NCBI RefSeq assembly: GCF_001598555.1
Contig: NZ_BCZE01000049.1
Location: 1 to 64,000 of the forward strand
DNA length: 64,000 nucleotides
Origin: Novosphingobium rosa NBRC 15208
GTDB lineage: Bacteria > Pseudomonadota > Alphaproteobacteria > Sphingomonadales > Sphingomonadaceae
Direction of reading: 5' to 3'
Shown: positions 33,235-40,098 of the stretch, in pieces
Layout: each line of letters opens with the position of its first letter
How positions within the stretch are numbered: the stretch's first letter is position 1
Notes under the pieces: generated by a model
What the model saw: only the letters and a program-made list of their open reading frames with translations
Told to the model about the DNA's origin: nothing
Databases searched by the model: none
Made by a program: the position numbers and the translations under genes

Positions 33235-34221
33235 TCAACCTTTCTCGCTTTTATAAATTAAATTCTTATGGGGAGGAGGAAGACCATCATGACACTCACG
33301 GGCGTAGTGTTCGGCGGCCACACGGCGATCAAGGCGCAGGCCTGCCGCAATGAGGTGTGCGCGCGCTGAGGCACACGCTGGCATCGACCGGGCGCGCTCG
33401 GCGGGCAACAGGGACGCAAGCATGCTGGCATGGTCCTCTTCCGCACTCGCGCGGCGCGCCTGTGCATCGTCCGGGATCGGCACGAACAGGCCCACCAGCT
33501 TTTCCAGCCATTCCGGCAGATGGAAGCGATAGAGGTTTGAGGTCTGGGTCGATCGCGCGCCAACCTCGCTGTCACGCTCATAGACAAAACGCCTGATCCA
33601 CTCGATTAATCCGATGTCGGCCAGGGTGCGCAGCGAGCGATAGACGGTACTGCGGGACAGGCCCGTCCACGCCATGATTGTCTCATAAGCCGGGATGCAC
33701 CAGCCTTTGCGGAATTTCTCATTGTCGAGAAGTTCGGTGAGGATCTGCTGACACGAGGGCGTGTAGCAGACCAATTTTTGCTCCCGCTCACTCAGCACCT
33801 GGCTGCCAGCCCTCGCCTTGCATGCCAGCGCGCGGCCGAGCTGCATCGCCCGTTTACCCGCTATCACGAGGCGCGCGCGCATCTTTTGGGACAGGCGAGA
33901 GGCGAACTCGGCCTCCTCGTCGCTCCCCGTCTGCACGCTTTGCGCCCAGACTGGATTACGGGTGATGTGAAGGCTCCCCTTCCCCCGGCGCCGCTGCGGT
34001 GTGGCGGCCAGCACCTGTGCATGCGTGATCTGGCCAGTTTCCCGCTGGACAGCCTCAAGGCCGCAAATGACGCGCAAGGGGAGAACAGGCGCCCCTGCCT
34101 TGCGCTGCGCTTCCTGAAAATTGAGCGCCATGCGTATGTCTGCTTCGGACACACCTTGCCCCCGCAGCCCTTCGATCACTGAATCTGCCGGTGATGCCGG
34201 CGTTCTCAGGGTAAGCTCCAT
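33235..34221 (-). CDS. Helix-turn-helix plasmid protein, possibly replication-related
   Basis: A 328-residue protein (AGAGGA 8 nt before the ATG at 34221). The central region holds a winged helix: CIPAYETIMAWTGLSRSTVYRSLRTLADIGLIEWIRR in parts (about 165-205), as in replication-initiator-like and GntR-like DNA-binding proteins. Basic N-terminal half with QKMRARLVIAGKRAMQLGRAL. The C-terminal third is low in recognisable motifs. It may control or assist replication. The stop is followed by an ATGGGCC/GGCCCAT hairpin (33215-33235). Confidence 0.7.
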   Translation of the reverse strand: MELTLRTPASPADSVIEGLRGQGVSEADIRMALNFQEAQRKAGAPVLPLRVICGLEAVQRETGQITHAQVLAATPQRRRGKGSLHITRNPVWAQSVQTGSDEEAEFASRLSQKMRARLVIAGKRAMQLGRALACKARAGSQVLSEREQKLVCYTPSCQQILTELLDNEKFRKGWCIPAYETIMAWTGLSRSTVYRSLRTLADIGLIEWIRRFVYERDSEVGARSTQTSNLYRFHLPEWLEKLVGLFVPIPDDAQARRASAEEDHASMLASLLPAERARSMPACASARAHLIAAGLRLDRRVAAEHYARECHDGLPPPHKNLIYKSEKG

Positions 34222-34416
34222 CGTTCGTCCTCTCATGCGAGAGGCCGTCAGCAGACACAACTTTTCCGTGGCGCGGGCGCGCACCCTTGAAGAAAGCGTC
34301 GGTTTCGGCTAAGAGGAAGGTGTTGTTAGAGCCAGAAGGCAACCGTGCATCGTTTGGCGACGATGCCTCTTAACTTCATGGGTGCCCGGCCTTGTGCCGG
34401 GCATTCGTTTATGTGC

Positions 34417-34905
34417 TCACGGCCCATCCTTCCTTCGGTTGGAAACATCTGCCACAGGCGCTCGCGCGCCGCATGGTTCCGCAATCGCAAGGGTGAGTTG
34501 CGCCTCTCGGATCGCGAGATCCTCGCCAATTTCGGCAAAGATCAGCTCGAAGGCCCCACCCAGGCTCATGCTGCGAAAACGCGCCTGCACGGCCTTCACA
34601 AAATCGATCAATTCGAGTCCGATGATGGGCGAGATCCAGCGATAGTGCGTGTCAGGAGAGGCCGCCGCTCGCTCTATAAAGCGGTCCGGCTCGCTGCTCG
34701 ACATGACTGCGGCGATGACGCGCGTGACAATGGCGTCGCGCGAGCGGAGGCGATAAAGTCGCTTGAGCCTATCGATCTGAGCCAGCGTTTGGACTGATAC
34801 AGCCATGTTGAGATTGCGGTTTCCGGCAGCATAGAGACCGGACCGTTGCTGCTGCACCAACTCCTTGACCGTCAGAACGGGAGTCTTGGATCGAGGTCTA
34901 CCCAT
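34417..34905 (-). CDS. Ribbon-helix-helix-like plasmid protein
   Basis: A 162-residue protein. MAVSVQTLAQIDRLKRLYRLRSRDAIVTRVIAAVM in parts (about 34-68) fits a ribbon-helix-helix repressor core. The basic start (MGRPRSKTP) and C-terminal half (LIDFVKAVQARFRSMSLGGAFELIFAEIGEDL in parts) are unrecognised. It is divergent from the XRE gene at 35060 and has a TTGACA promoter whose -35 overlaps the palindrome TCAATTAATTGA, which suggests autoregulation. Confidence 0.7.
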   Translation of the reverse strand: MGRPRSKTPVLTVKELVQQQRSGLYAAGNRNLNMAVSVQTLAQIDRLKRLYRLRSRDAIVTRVIAAVMSSSEPDRFIERAAASPDTHYRWISPIIGLELIDFVKAVQARFRSMSLGGAFELIFAEIGEDLAIREAQLTLAIAEPCGARAPVADVSNRRKDGP

Positions 34906-34913
34906 GACGCTCA

Positions 34914-34975
34914 GGGTAAACGGCAGTCTCTGTAACTGTCAATTAATTGAGACTTCCTCGCTGTAAAACAATTTA
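34914..34975. promoter_or_regulatory. Divergent promoter region with palindrome TCAATTAATTGA
   Basis: Minus: TTGACA (34942-34937), 17 bp, TTACCC (34919-34914). Plus: TTGAGA (34947-34952), 17 bp, AATTTA (34970-34975). The 12-bp perfect palindrome at 34939-34950 overlaps both -35 boxes, a likely shared operator for the RHH or XRE protein. Confidence 0.5.
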
Positions 34976-35059
34976 TTTTGCGCCCACGCGCCCAGCGCCC
35001 TATGTTCGGCGCTGTTTAGCGAGGCTGCGCCGTTGCGGTCACCCAAGTCCGAGTACCCG

Positions 35060-35323
35060 ATGACCAAAATCTTGCGTCTGGACGATGTGGTCCAGCCTGA
35101 AGCTGTTCGTTTCGGCGCGCGCCTTAAAAAGCGCCGGGAAGAGTTGGGTCTCACGCAGCCGCAGCTTTCTGAGCAAACGGGCATCACCGCTGCCTACATT
35201 TCGACGGTCGAAAACGCCAAAGCCAATCCGACCCTCGATATGATGGTCAGGCTGGCCAAGGTCGTGGACCTTGAAGTTTGGGATATGATCCGCCCCCAGC
35301 CTGATGCGAACGAAAATCAATAA
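35060..35323 (+). CDS. XRE-family DNA-binding protein
   Basis: An 87-residue Cro/CI-type repressor: RFGARLKKRREELGLTQPQLSEQTGITAAYISTVENAKANPTLDMMVRLAKVV in parts (residues about 17-68), covering all five helices. ATG at 35060; no strong Shine-Dalgarno. Divergent from the RHH gene and upstream of a second XRE-like gene, so probably part of the plasmid's own regulatory switch. Confidence 0.88.
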   Translation: MTKILRLDDVVQPEAVRFGARLKKRREELGLTQPQLSEQTGITAAYISTVENAKANPTLDMMVRLAKVVDLEVWDMIRPQPDANENQ

Positions 35324-35452
35324 ACCGATCAACCGAATATTTTTCGGGACGAAGCCGTTTGCTGCGGCGCAAACAACCTAAGATACTTTCTGCACAACCC
35401 ATAAGATGGTCGCACTTTGTCTGGCGTATCGCCGCAGCGATAAGGAGCATGT

Positions 35453-35716
35453 GTGGACGACGGGGTCGCTTTGCGTCAGAGATTCGGGGAGCGTGCGCGC
35501 AGCATGCTCGCCGAACTCGGTCTGACGCCCACGGATCTTGCCACAAGATCTGAACTGCCTGCCAAACGGGTTGAGCATATCCTTGATGGGCGCTGGGTCC
35601 GCATCACCCTGCGCGATATGGCGTTAATCGCCAGCGTTCTGGGAACGCCCCTTTTTAGCTTGATGGGGCCGGTTGAGACCACCATCATCGCCGAAGCGTT
35701 CGAGATAGCGGAATAA
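35453..35716 (+). CDS. Second, diverged XRE-like DNA-binding protein
   Basis: An 87-residue protein from GTG 35453 (AAGGAG 3-8 nt upstream). It reads LRQRFGERARSMLAELGLTPTDLATRSELPAKRVEHILDGR in parts with a weak helix-turn-helix, then TLRDMALIASVLGTPLFSLM, typical of the XRE C-terminal helices. Its last 93 bp overlap, on the opposite strand, the end of the resolvase-like gene. Confidence 0.65.
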   Translation: MDDGVALRQRFGERARSMLAELGLTPTDLATRSELPAKRVEHILDGRWVRITLRDMALIASVLGTPLFSLMGPVETTIIAEAFEIAE

Positions 35717-36295
35717 GGTCGAGCGCCCGATCCCCAGCTCTTGCGCCACCGAAGCCGCAGTAGCGCCTGGAGCGCTCAGTCTTTTGCGGATCGCCGGCAT
35801 TTGCTCAGGCTTGATGACGGGCTGGCGCTTTTTCTCAGGGTTCGCTTTGAGGGCGTGTAGGTGCCGATAGTGCCTTTCGAGACCGGCGAGCAAAAGCGCT
35901 GCCGGTGCCGAGCCTGGCTCAATGACAACACCTGCGGCAACGACCTCGATCGTCACGCCCTCGCTCAGCAATTTGGTGAGCGCGCGTACCATCATGTCTG
36001 TCGTAAGAGAGATGCAGTTGAAATCATGGATTTTGACGCGATCACCAGCCTGAAGCGGTGAACCGGCCTGGTATAGCAGATCGCTGAGTTGGGCCAAACT
36101 CTTGTTCCCGGCGAAGACAGCCAAATCATCTGGCCCAAGCCCTTCTTTTTGCTCTTCCAACGAGGCAGAGCCCGGCGCTTCGGCGAGAAAAACAACGGTG
36201 GTCAAGCACAGGCCCTCATTATTGCGCGGACCTAGCGACGATCGGTCTCGCGGGATGGCCCATCTTCTAAGCGAGACATTGTGGCGCAGCAACAT
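35624..36295 (-). CDS. Resolvase-like protein with C-terminal helix-turn-helix
   Basis: A 223-residue frame. DRVKIHDFNCISLTTDMMVRALTKLLSEGVTIEVV in parts resembles the middle of serine resolvases (GDxLVVxxLDRLxR... GVxl), but the catalytic N-terminal YxRVS block is not recognisable. The C-terminal MPAIRKRLSAPGATAASVAQELGIGRSTLFRYLERF in parts is a clear resolvase-type HTH. The true start may be the TTG 84 bp downstream of 36295 (GAGGG 7 nt upstream). Likely a DNA-binding relic or regulator rather than an active recombinase. Confidence 0.65.
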   Translation of the reverse strand: MLLRHNVSLRRWAIPRDRSSLGPRNNEGLCLTTVVFLAEAPGSASLEEQKEGLGPDDLAVFAGNKSLAQLSDLLYQAGSPLQAGDRVKIHDFNCISLTTDMMVRALTKLLSEGVTIEVVAAGVVIEPGSAPAALLLAGLERHYRHLHALKANPEKKRQPVIKPEQMPAIRKRLSAPGATAASVAQELGIGRSTLFRYLERFGDDGGLNRPHQAKKGRSQNAGD

Positions 36296-36423
36296 GCCCT
36301 GAAAGGGTCAGGCAACGCATGTTCCGCAACTGATCTCTTCCCTTGCACAGGTGGTCGATCCCTCTTGCAAAGACAGTCTACATACGTCACCTGTTAAACG
36401 GGACTGTTAGACAGGGCGAACCG

Positions 36424-37236
36424 ATGCTTCCAGCGGGACTCTTGGCGAAGGCAATTCACCTCTGCGCGGCGGGGATGATCGCCGCTGGTGTACCCGCTCC
36501 TGCCAACGAAAACTTGTACGTTATCAACGTCCATGCTGGGGCAACCTTGCGTCAGCAACCGACGAATGCCGCTGATGCGGCAGCCACAGTCCGCGATCTG
36601 CTGGCGCGCGGCGCTGATTTCGAAGCGGGGCCGCTTGGTATCAATGGGCGGGACTTTGAGAGAGACGGGGTAACGCCCGCGTCGGTCTTCAGTCCCTGCG
36701 TGCTGGGTCATGTCGAGGCTGATGCTCCGATAAGCTCGGAAACAGGATTGCCTGCGGTTTCCGACGTGGTCGCCCTAGTGCGCCAGGCGTTCGGCGCGCG
36801 GATCACCGATACCGTCCGCCCGATGAACGCCAGCTACGGCGCGCTGCATAGCTGGCACAAGGTCGGCCAGGCCGTCGATTTCGTGCCTGCCGGTGGGGTC
36901 ATGACGATCAACCGCGAGCAAATCCGCACTTTGATGGCCGCTCATGGCATTCGCCTGCTTGAGCTGCTCGGGCCCGGTGATCCTGGACATGCCAACCACT
37001 GGCATGTCGCCTTCGCCCGCCCAGGCCAAGCCATTGATCACACCGGCGTACAGGAGGGTGACGAAGACTGGATCGTCGCGCCGCCGCAGCCCGGCACCCT
37101 CCCCGTCACGTCCATCACCAAGGCCGATGCGCCCTCCGCGCCCGCTCCGGCCCTGCATCTTGCCGCCAAAGCGCCGCCTGCCTGGGACGTGTTTGCCTCG
37201 GCCCGGTGGCGCCAGTCCCAAGGAGATGGATCATGA
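36424..37236 (+). CDS. M15-type peptidase fused to a degenerate transglycosylase-like domain
   Basis: A 270-residue protein, first of the T4SS operon. Residues about 20-100 (NENLYVINVHAG, AAATVRDLLARG, FERDGVTPASVFSPC) align with the VirB1-type transglycosylase two genes downstream (NTLQINVNKG, AAALVRRYMAAG, FARLGVSVEQAFEPC) but lack the catalytic Glu. Residues about 115-225 are an M15/VanY-like metallopeptidase (SWHKVGQAVDFVP and HANHWHVAF, the zinc ligands His, Asp and His). It probably opens peptidoglycan for the secretion channel. An N-terminal hydrophobic stretch may direct export. Overlaps the next gene by ATGA. Confidence 0.75.
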   Translation: MLPAGLLAKAIHLCAAGMIAAGVPAPANENLYVINVHAGATLRQQPTNAADAAATVRDLLARGADFEAGPLGINGRDFERDGVTPASVFSPCVLGHVEADAPISSETGLPAVSDVVALVRQAFGARITDTVRPMNASYGALHSWHKVGQAVDFVPAGGVMTINREQIRTLMAAHGIRLLELLGPGDPGHANHWHVAFARPGQAIDHTGVQEGDEDWIVAPPQPGTLPVTSITKADAPSAPAPALHLAAKAPPAWDVFASARWRQSQGDGS

Positions 37237-37607
37237 CATCGCGTTTTCTCGGCAGACTTACTGGTGTGACCGGAGCCCTCGCCCTTATCGGGGCTGGGAT
37301 CGCCACAGTTTCGGCGCCCCAACAGGCCCGCGCGTCGGATTGGGGATGTCAGGTCATCCTTTGCCTCGCCACTCCCGGCTCCCCCACGAAATATGCCGAA
37401 TGCGTTCCGCCCATTCTCAAGCTGTGGCGCTCGCTGTCCTTCCCGACATGCTCTGAAGGTGGCGTGGCCACCGCCACACGCAAGATCAAGGACGGCTATG
37501 TCCTGCAAGTGGTGAACCCCGACGGTTCGGCCTCCAGCTACACGGTGAACACCAAATATCAGACTGTCACAAACAACAATCCCACGGTGGGGGCCACCGC
37601 GCCGTGA
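37233..37607 (+). CDS. TrbM/KikA-like exported conjugation protein
   Basis: A 124-residue protein with a signal peptide (GVTGALALIGAGIATVSAPQQARA). The mature part opens DWGCQVILCLATPGSPTKYAECVPPILKLW in parts, a cysteine-rich pattern like the TrbM/KikA/MpfK family of conjugation proteins, with a further Cys in FPTCSEGG. Function in the family is unclear. Overlaps both neighbours by 4 bp. The assignment rests on motif memory only. Confidence 0.65.
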   Translation: MTSRFLGRLTGVTGALALIGAGIATVSAPQQARASDWGCQVILCLATPGSPTKYAECVPPILKLWRSLSFPTCSEGGVATATRKIKDGYVLQVVNPDGSASSYTVNTKYQTVTNNNPTVGATAP

Positions 37608-38200
37608 TCTATGATCTGGCCATGATCGCGCAGCTCGCCCAGCGCTGCGCCCCGGAGGTGGCCACCGAGGCGGTGGTGCCGCTGGTCGTGACGGAGAGTG
37701 CGGGCAACACACTTCAGATCAACGTCAACAAGGGGCCGCGCGTGCAGGCCGCGTCAGTCGCCCAGGCCGCAGCACTCGTCCGCCGCTATATGGCGGCGGG
37801 CTACACAGTTGATGTCGGCCTCGCGCAGGTGAACTCCGGCAATTTCGCCCGCCTTGGCGTTAGCGTCGAACAGGCCTTCGAGCCCTGCACCAATCTGCAT
37901 CTCGCTTCACAGGTGCTCCAGGAGGGGTATGCGCTGGCAAGCCGCAGCTATGCCGGGCTCGACGCGATTTCCGCGACTTACTCGCTCTACAATTCCGGCT
38001 CCATGACGCGCGGGCTGCGCAATGGCTATGTCCGCCGCGTCTGGGCCAATGCCGCCGTAACCGGGGCGGTCGCCGCCGCCCCTTCCCTCCCCGTCACACC
38101 ACCTTCCGGCAGCAAGGCCAATCTGCCCGACGCCCAGGCAGCCGATAGCCCGCGCTGGGTGGTGGGACAGATCGACGCCAGCGTTGAGGTGTTCAAATGA
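37604..38200 (+). CDS. virB1: VirB1-type lytic transglycosylase
   Basis: A 198-residue peptidoglycan-cleaving enzyme. Catalytic Glu in PLVVTESAGN (about 26-35), YTVDVGLAQVNSGNFARLGV and FEPCTNLHLASQVLQEGY in parts, the SLT signature order. It locally opens the cell wall for T4SS assembly. No clear signal peptide in this frame, although other VirB1 proteins carry one. Overlaps the LPD7 gene. Confidence 0.88.
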   Translation: MIYDLAMIAQLAQRCAPEVATEAVVPLVVTESAGNTLQINVNKGPRVQAASVAQAAALVRRYMAAGYTVDVGLAQVNSGNFARLGVSVEQAFEPCTNLHLASQVLQEGYALASRSYAGLDAISATYSLYNSGSMTRGLRNGYVRRVWANAAVTGAVAAAPSLPVTPPSGSKANLPDAQAADSPRWVVGQIDASVEVFK

Positions 38201-39414
38201 GCGCAGAGAACAGCATCGCCCCCACGGGGAAAGAGCGAGAAGCCCCCGAAAATGCGGGCGGCGTCAAGATCCCCGCAGATCTAGCGGCGCGCTATACGGT
38301 CAGAACGGCCGAAGCTGTTGAGGGGCAAGACGCGCGCATCGGCTTGTTCCTGCCTCGAGACCGCAAGAACCCTGTGATCGAAATCACAGGAGAGCGCGTT
38401 GTCGCCCGGAAAGAGGACGCAGAGACCGTCGCCAGTCTGGTGAAGCTCGCAGAGCACAATGGCTGGGAAAAGGTGGATGTCGAGGGCTCGGAGAAATTCC
38501 GCAAGGCGATGTGGGCCGCCGGCACGCGCGCCGGTCTGACGGTCAGCGGTTATGAACCCAGCTTCGCGGAACAGGAGCAGGTTGCAGCCCAGCGTCGGGA
38601 GGACACGCTGCGCCGCGAGCGCGAAACGGCGCGGCAATCGACAGACGAAAATCGCCTTGTCGTTCAAGAGAACGTGGAGCGGACCGTGGAAGTTGCGGAA
38701 GCCGCCGGCGAGATCGCCCGCGATCGTGCCACCAGCGCGGCGCCGCAAACCGATCAGGCAGCTGCCCGGGAAACCAACGAGCCGCCCGCGCCGCTGGAGC
38801 AGGCCGGGCGTTACATGGTCGACCAGTGGGACGTTCGCAAACAGGCGTCGGTCGTTCTCGGATACACCAACAGCCCTGCTTTGGCGGTGGCCCATTTCAG
38901 CGGCGAGACGAACACCTCGATCACGGATACGCAGTCCGGGAAAACGCTCGCCACCTCCGATTGGGTCAACGATGGCGCCGATGAACGAAAGAAGCTGACC
39001 CCGGATCTGCACCGTCTGGTCGGGCTGGAAGCAGCGGCGCAGCAAGCTGCACCCGTCCGCGAGCAAGGGCCCCAGGTCGAGCCGGAAATCCGTGCATCCC
39101 GCGCCGAGCAGGAACGCCGCACGCCCAGCGGCGCGCGCAGCGAGGGGCAAGAGCTCGCCGAGCTGTTCCTCAATGGCAGCGCCCAGAAGCAGGCCGACGA
39201 TCCACGCCTCGCCAATGCGCTCAAAGCCCAGGAAGAGATGGAGCGCCACATTGCCGAACTGTTCAAAGGCGATGCCCCCCGCATCGACGCGGCCAATCTC
39301 GAAAGCCGCCAAATGATCTCGGACGTGCTGCGGCGCGGCCTGGATGTCTCGGTTCGTGAGCCGACACCTGTTCGCCAGATCGAACCTGTCCACACCCCTG
39401 AAATGGAAAGGTGA
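38197..39414 (+). CDS. LPD7-domain conjugation-associated protein
   Basis: A 405-residue protein. Residues about 25-115 match the large polyvalent protein-associated LPD7 domain (IGLFLPRDRKNPVIEITGERVVARKED and EHNGWEKVDVEGSEKFRKAMWAAGTRAGL in parts). That domain often sits at the end of relaxases and in plasmid polyvalent proteins. The rest is highly charged and helical (Gln/Glu/Arg-rich), soluble, without signal. It may bind DNA or the relaxosome. It lies inside the virB operon between virB1 and virB2. Confidence 0.75.
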   Translation: MSAENSIAPTGKEREAPENAGGVKIPADLAARYTVRTAEAVEGQDARIGLFLPRDRKNPVIEITGERVVARKEDAETVASLVKLAEHNGWEKVDVEGSEKFRKAMWAAGTRAGLTVSGYEPSFAEQEQVAAQRREDTLRRERETARQSTDENRLVVQENVERTVEVAEAAGEIARDRATSAAPQTDQAAARETNEPPAPLEQAGRYMVDQWDVRKQASVVLGYTNSPALAVAHFSGETNTSITDTQSGKTLATSDWVNDGADERKKLTPDLHRLVGLEAAAQQAAPVREQGPQVEPEIRASRAEQERRTPSGARSEGQELAELFLNGSAQKQADDPRLANALKAQEEMERHIAELFKGDAPRIDAANLESRQMISDVLRRGLDVSVREPTPVRQIEPVHTPEMER

Positions 39415-39419
39415 TTGCC

Positions 39420-39764
39420 ATGAAAAGGTCTTTGAAGGTTTCCAGTGCCGCCGCGCGGCGGATCATGTCGGACCGCCGCGCGCGCGATCTGATCGGTTTT
39501 GCCGGGGCCCTAGCCCTCGTGACGCTCGCCCAGCCTGTTCTTGCCCAGAGCGGCGGCACCTCGATCGAGACGGGCCTTTCCACCATCAAGACGTGGATGA
39601 CCACGATCGCCTCCGTGGTTGGCATCATCGCCATCATGGCGGTGGGCTATGCCAAACTCACGGGCCGCATGGATTGGGGCAAGGCCGTCACGGTACTGGT
39701 CGGCATCGGCATCATCTTCTCGGCCACCACCATCGTTGGCTGGATGGGCGGATCGAGCAGCTAA
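39420..39764 (+). CDS. virB2: VirB2/TrbC-type pilin
   Basis: A 114-residue precursor. A long signal region (about 1-43, ending QPVLAQS) is followed by two hydrophobic helices (WMTTIASVVGIIAIMAVGYAKL and AVTVLVGIGIIFSATTIVGWMGG in parts), the layout of VirB2 pilins. ATG at 39420 is chosen (GGAAAGG upstream); the GTG three codons earlier overlaps the LPD7 stop. Confidence 0.9.
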   Translation: MKRSLKVSSAAARRIMSDRRARDLIGFAGALALVTLAQPVLAQSGGTSIETGLSTIKTWMTTIASVVGIIAIMAVGYAKLTGRMDWGKAVTVLVGIGIIFSATTIVGWMGGSSS

Positions 39765-39765
39765 G

Positions 39766-40098
39766 ATGGAAAAGATCGCCGAAGACAAGGTGTTCCTCGC
39801 CCTCACCCGGCCATCGGTGTTCATGGGATTGCCGCTTGAAGCGATCCTGCCGATCATCATGGCGTCCATGGCCTTCTGGGGGGTGATGCATAACCCCTTC
39901 TTCCCCCTCGCCATGTTCGGGGCGCTCTACTTCCCGGCGCGCATGATCGTCCATTACGACTACAATGCGTTCCGGCTGTGGGGCCTGTGGTTCCAGACCG
40001 TCTTCCTGTCGAAAAATCGCAAGTTCTGGGGGGGCGGGAGCTATGCTCCCGTTCGCCTGGCGCCCGGCGTCAAGCGGAAGCATTTCGGCAATGACTAG
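39766..40098 (+). CDS. virB3: VirB3-type inner membrane protein
   Basis: A 110-residue protein with two close membrane helices (LPLEAILPIIMASMAFWGVM, then FFPLAMFGALYFPARMIV) and the family start KVFLALTRPSVFMGLP. Works with VirB4 in pilus assembly. It begins right after virB2 and overlaps virB4 by 8 bp. Confidence 0.9.
   Translation: MEKIAEDKVFLALTRPSVFMGLPLEAILPIIMASMAFWGVMHNPFFPLAMFGALYFPARMIVHYDYNAFRLWGLWFQTVFLSKNRKFWGGGSYAPVRLAPGVKRKHFGND

Noticed and set aside
34383-34410. GCCCGGC/GCCGGGC hairpin considered as a terminator of the 34417 gene
   Set aside because: On the minus strand no T-tract follows; on the plus strand the T-rich end (ATTCGTTT) is interrupted and there is no plus-strand gene upstream. 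Left unassigned.
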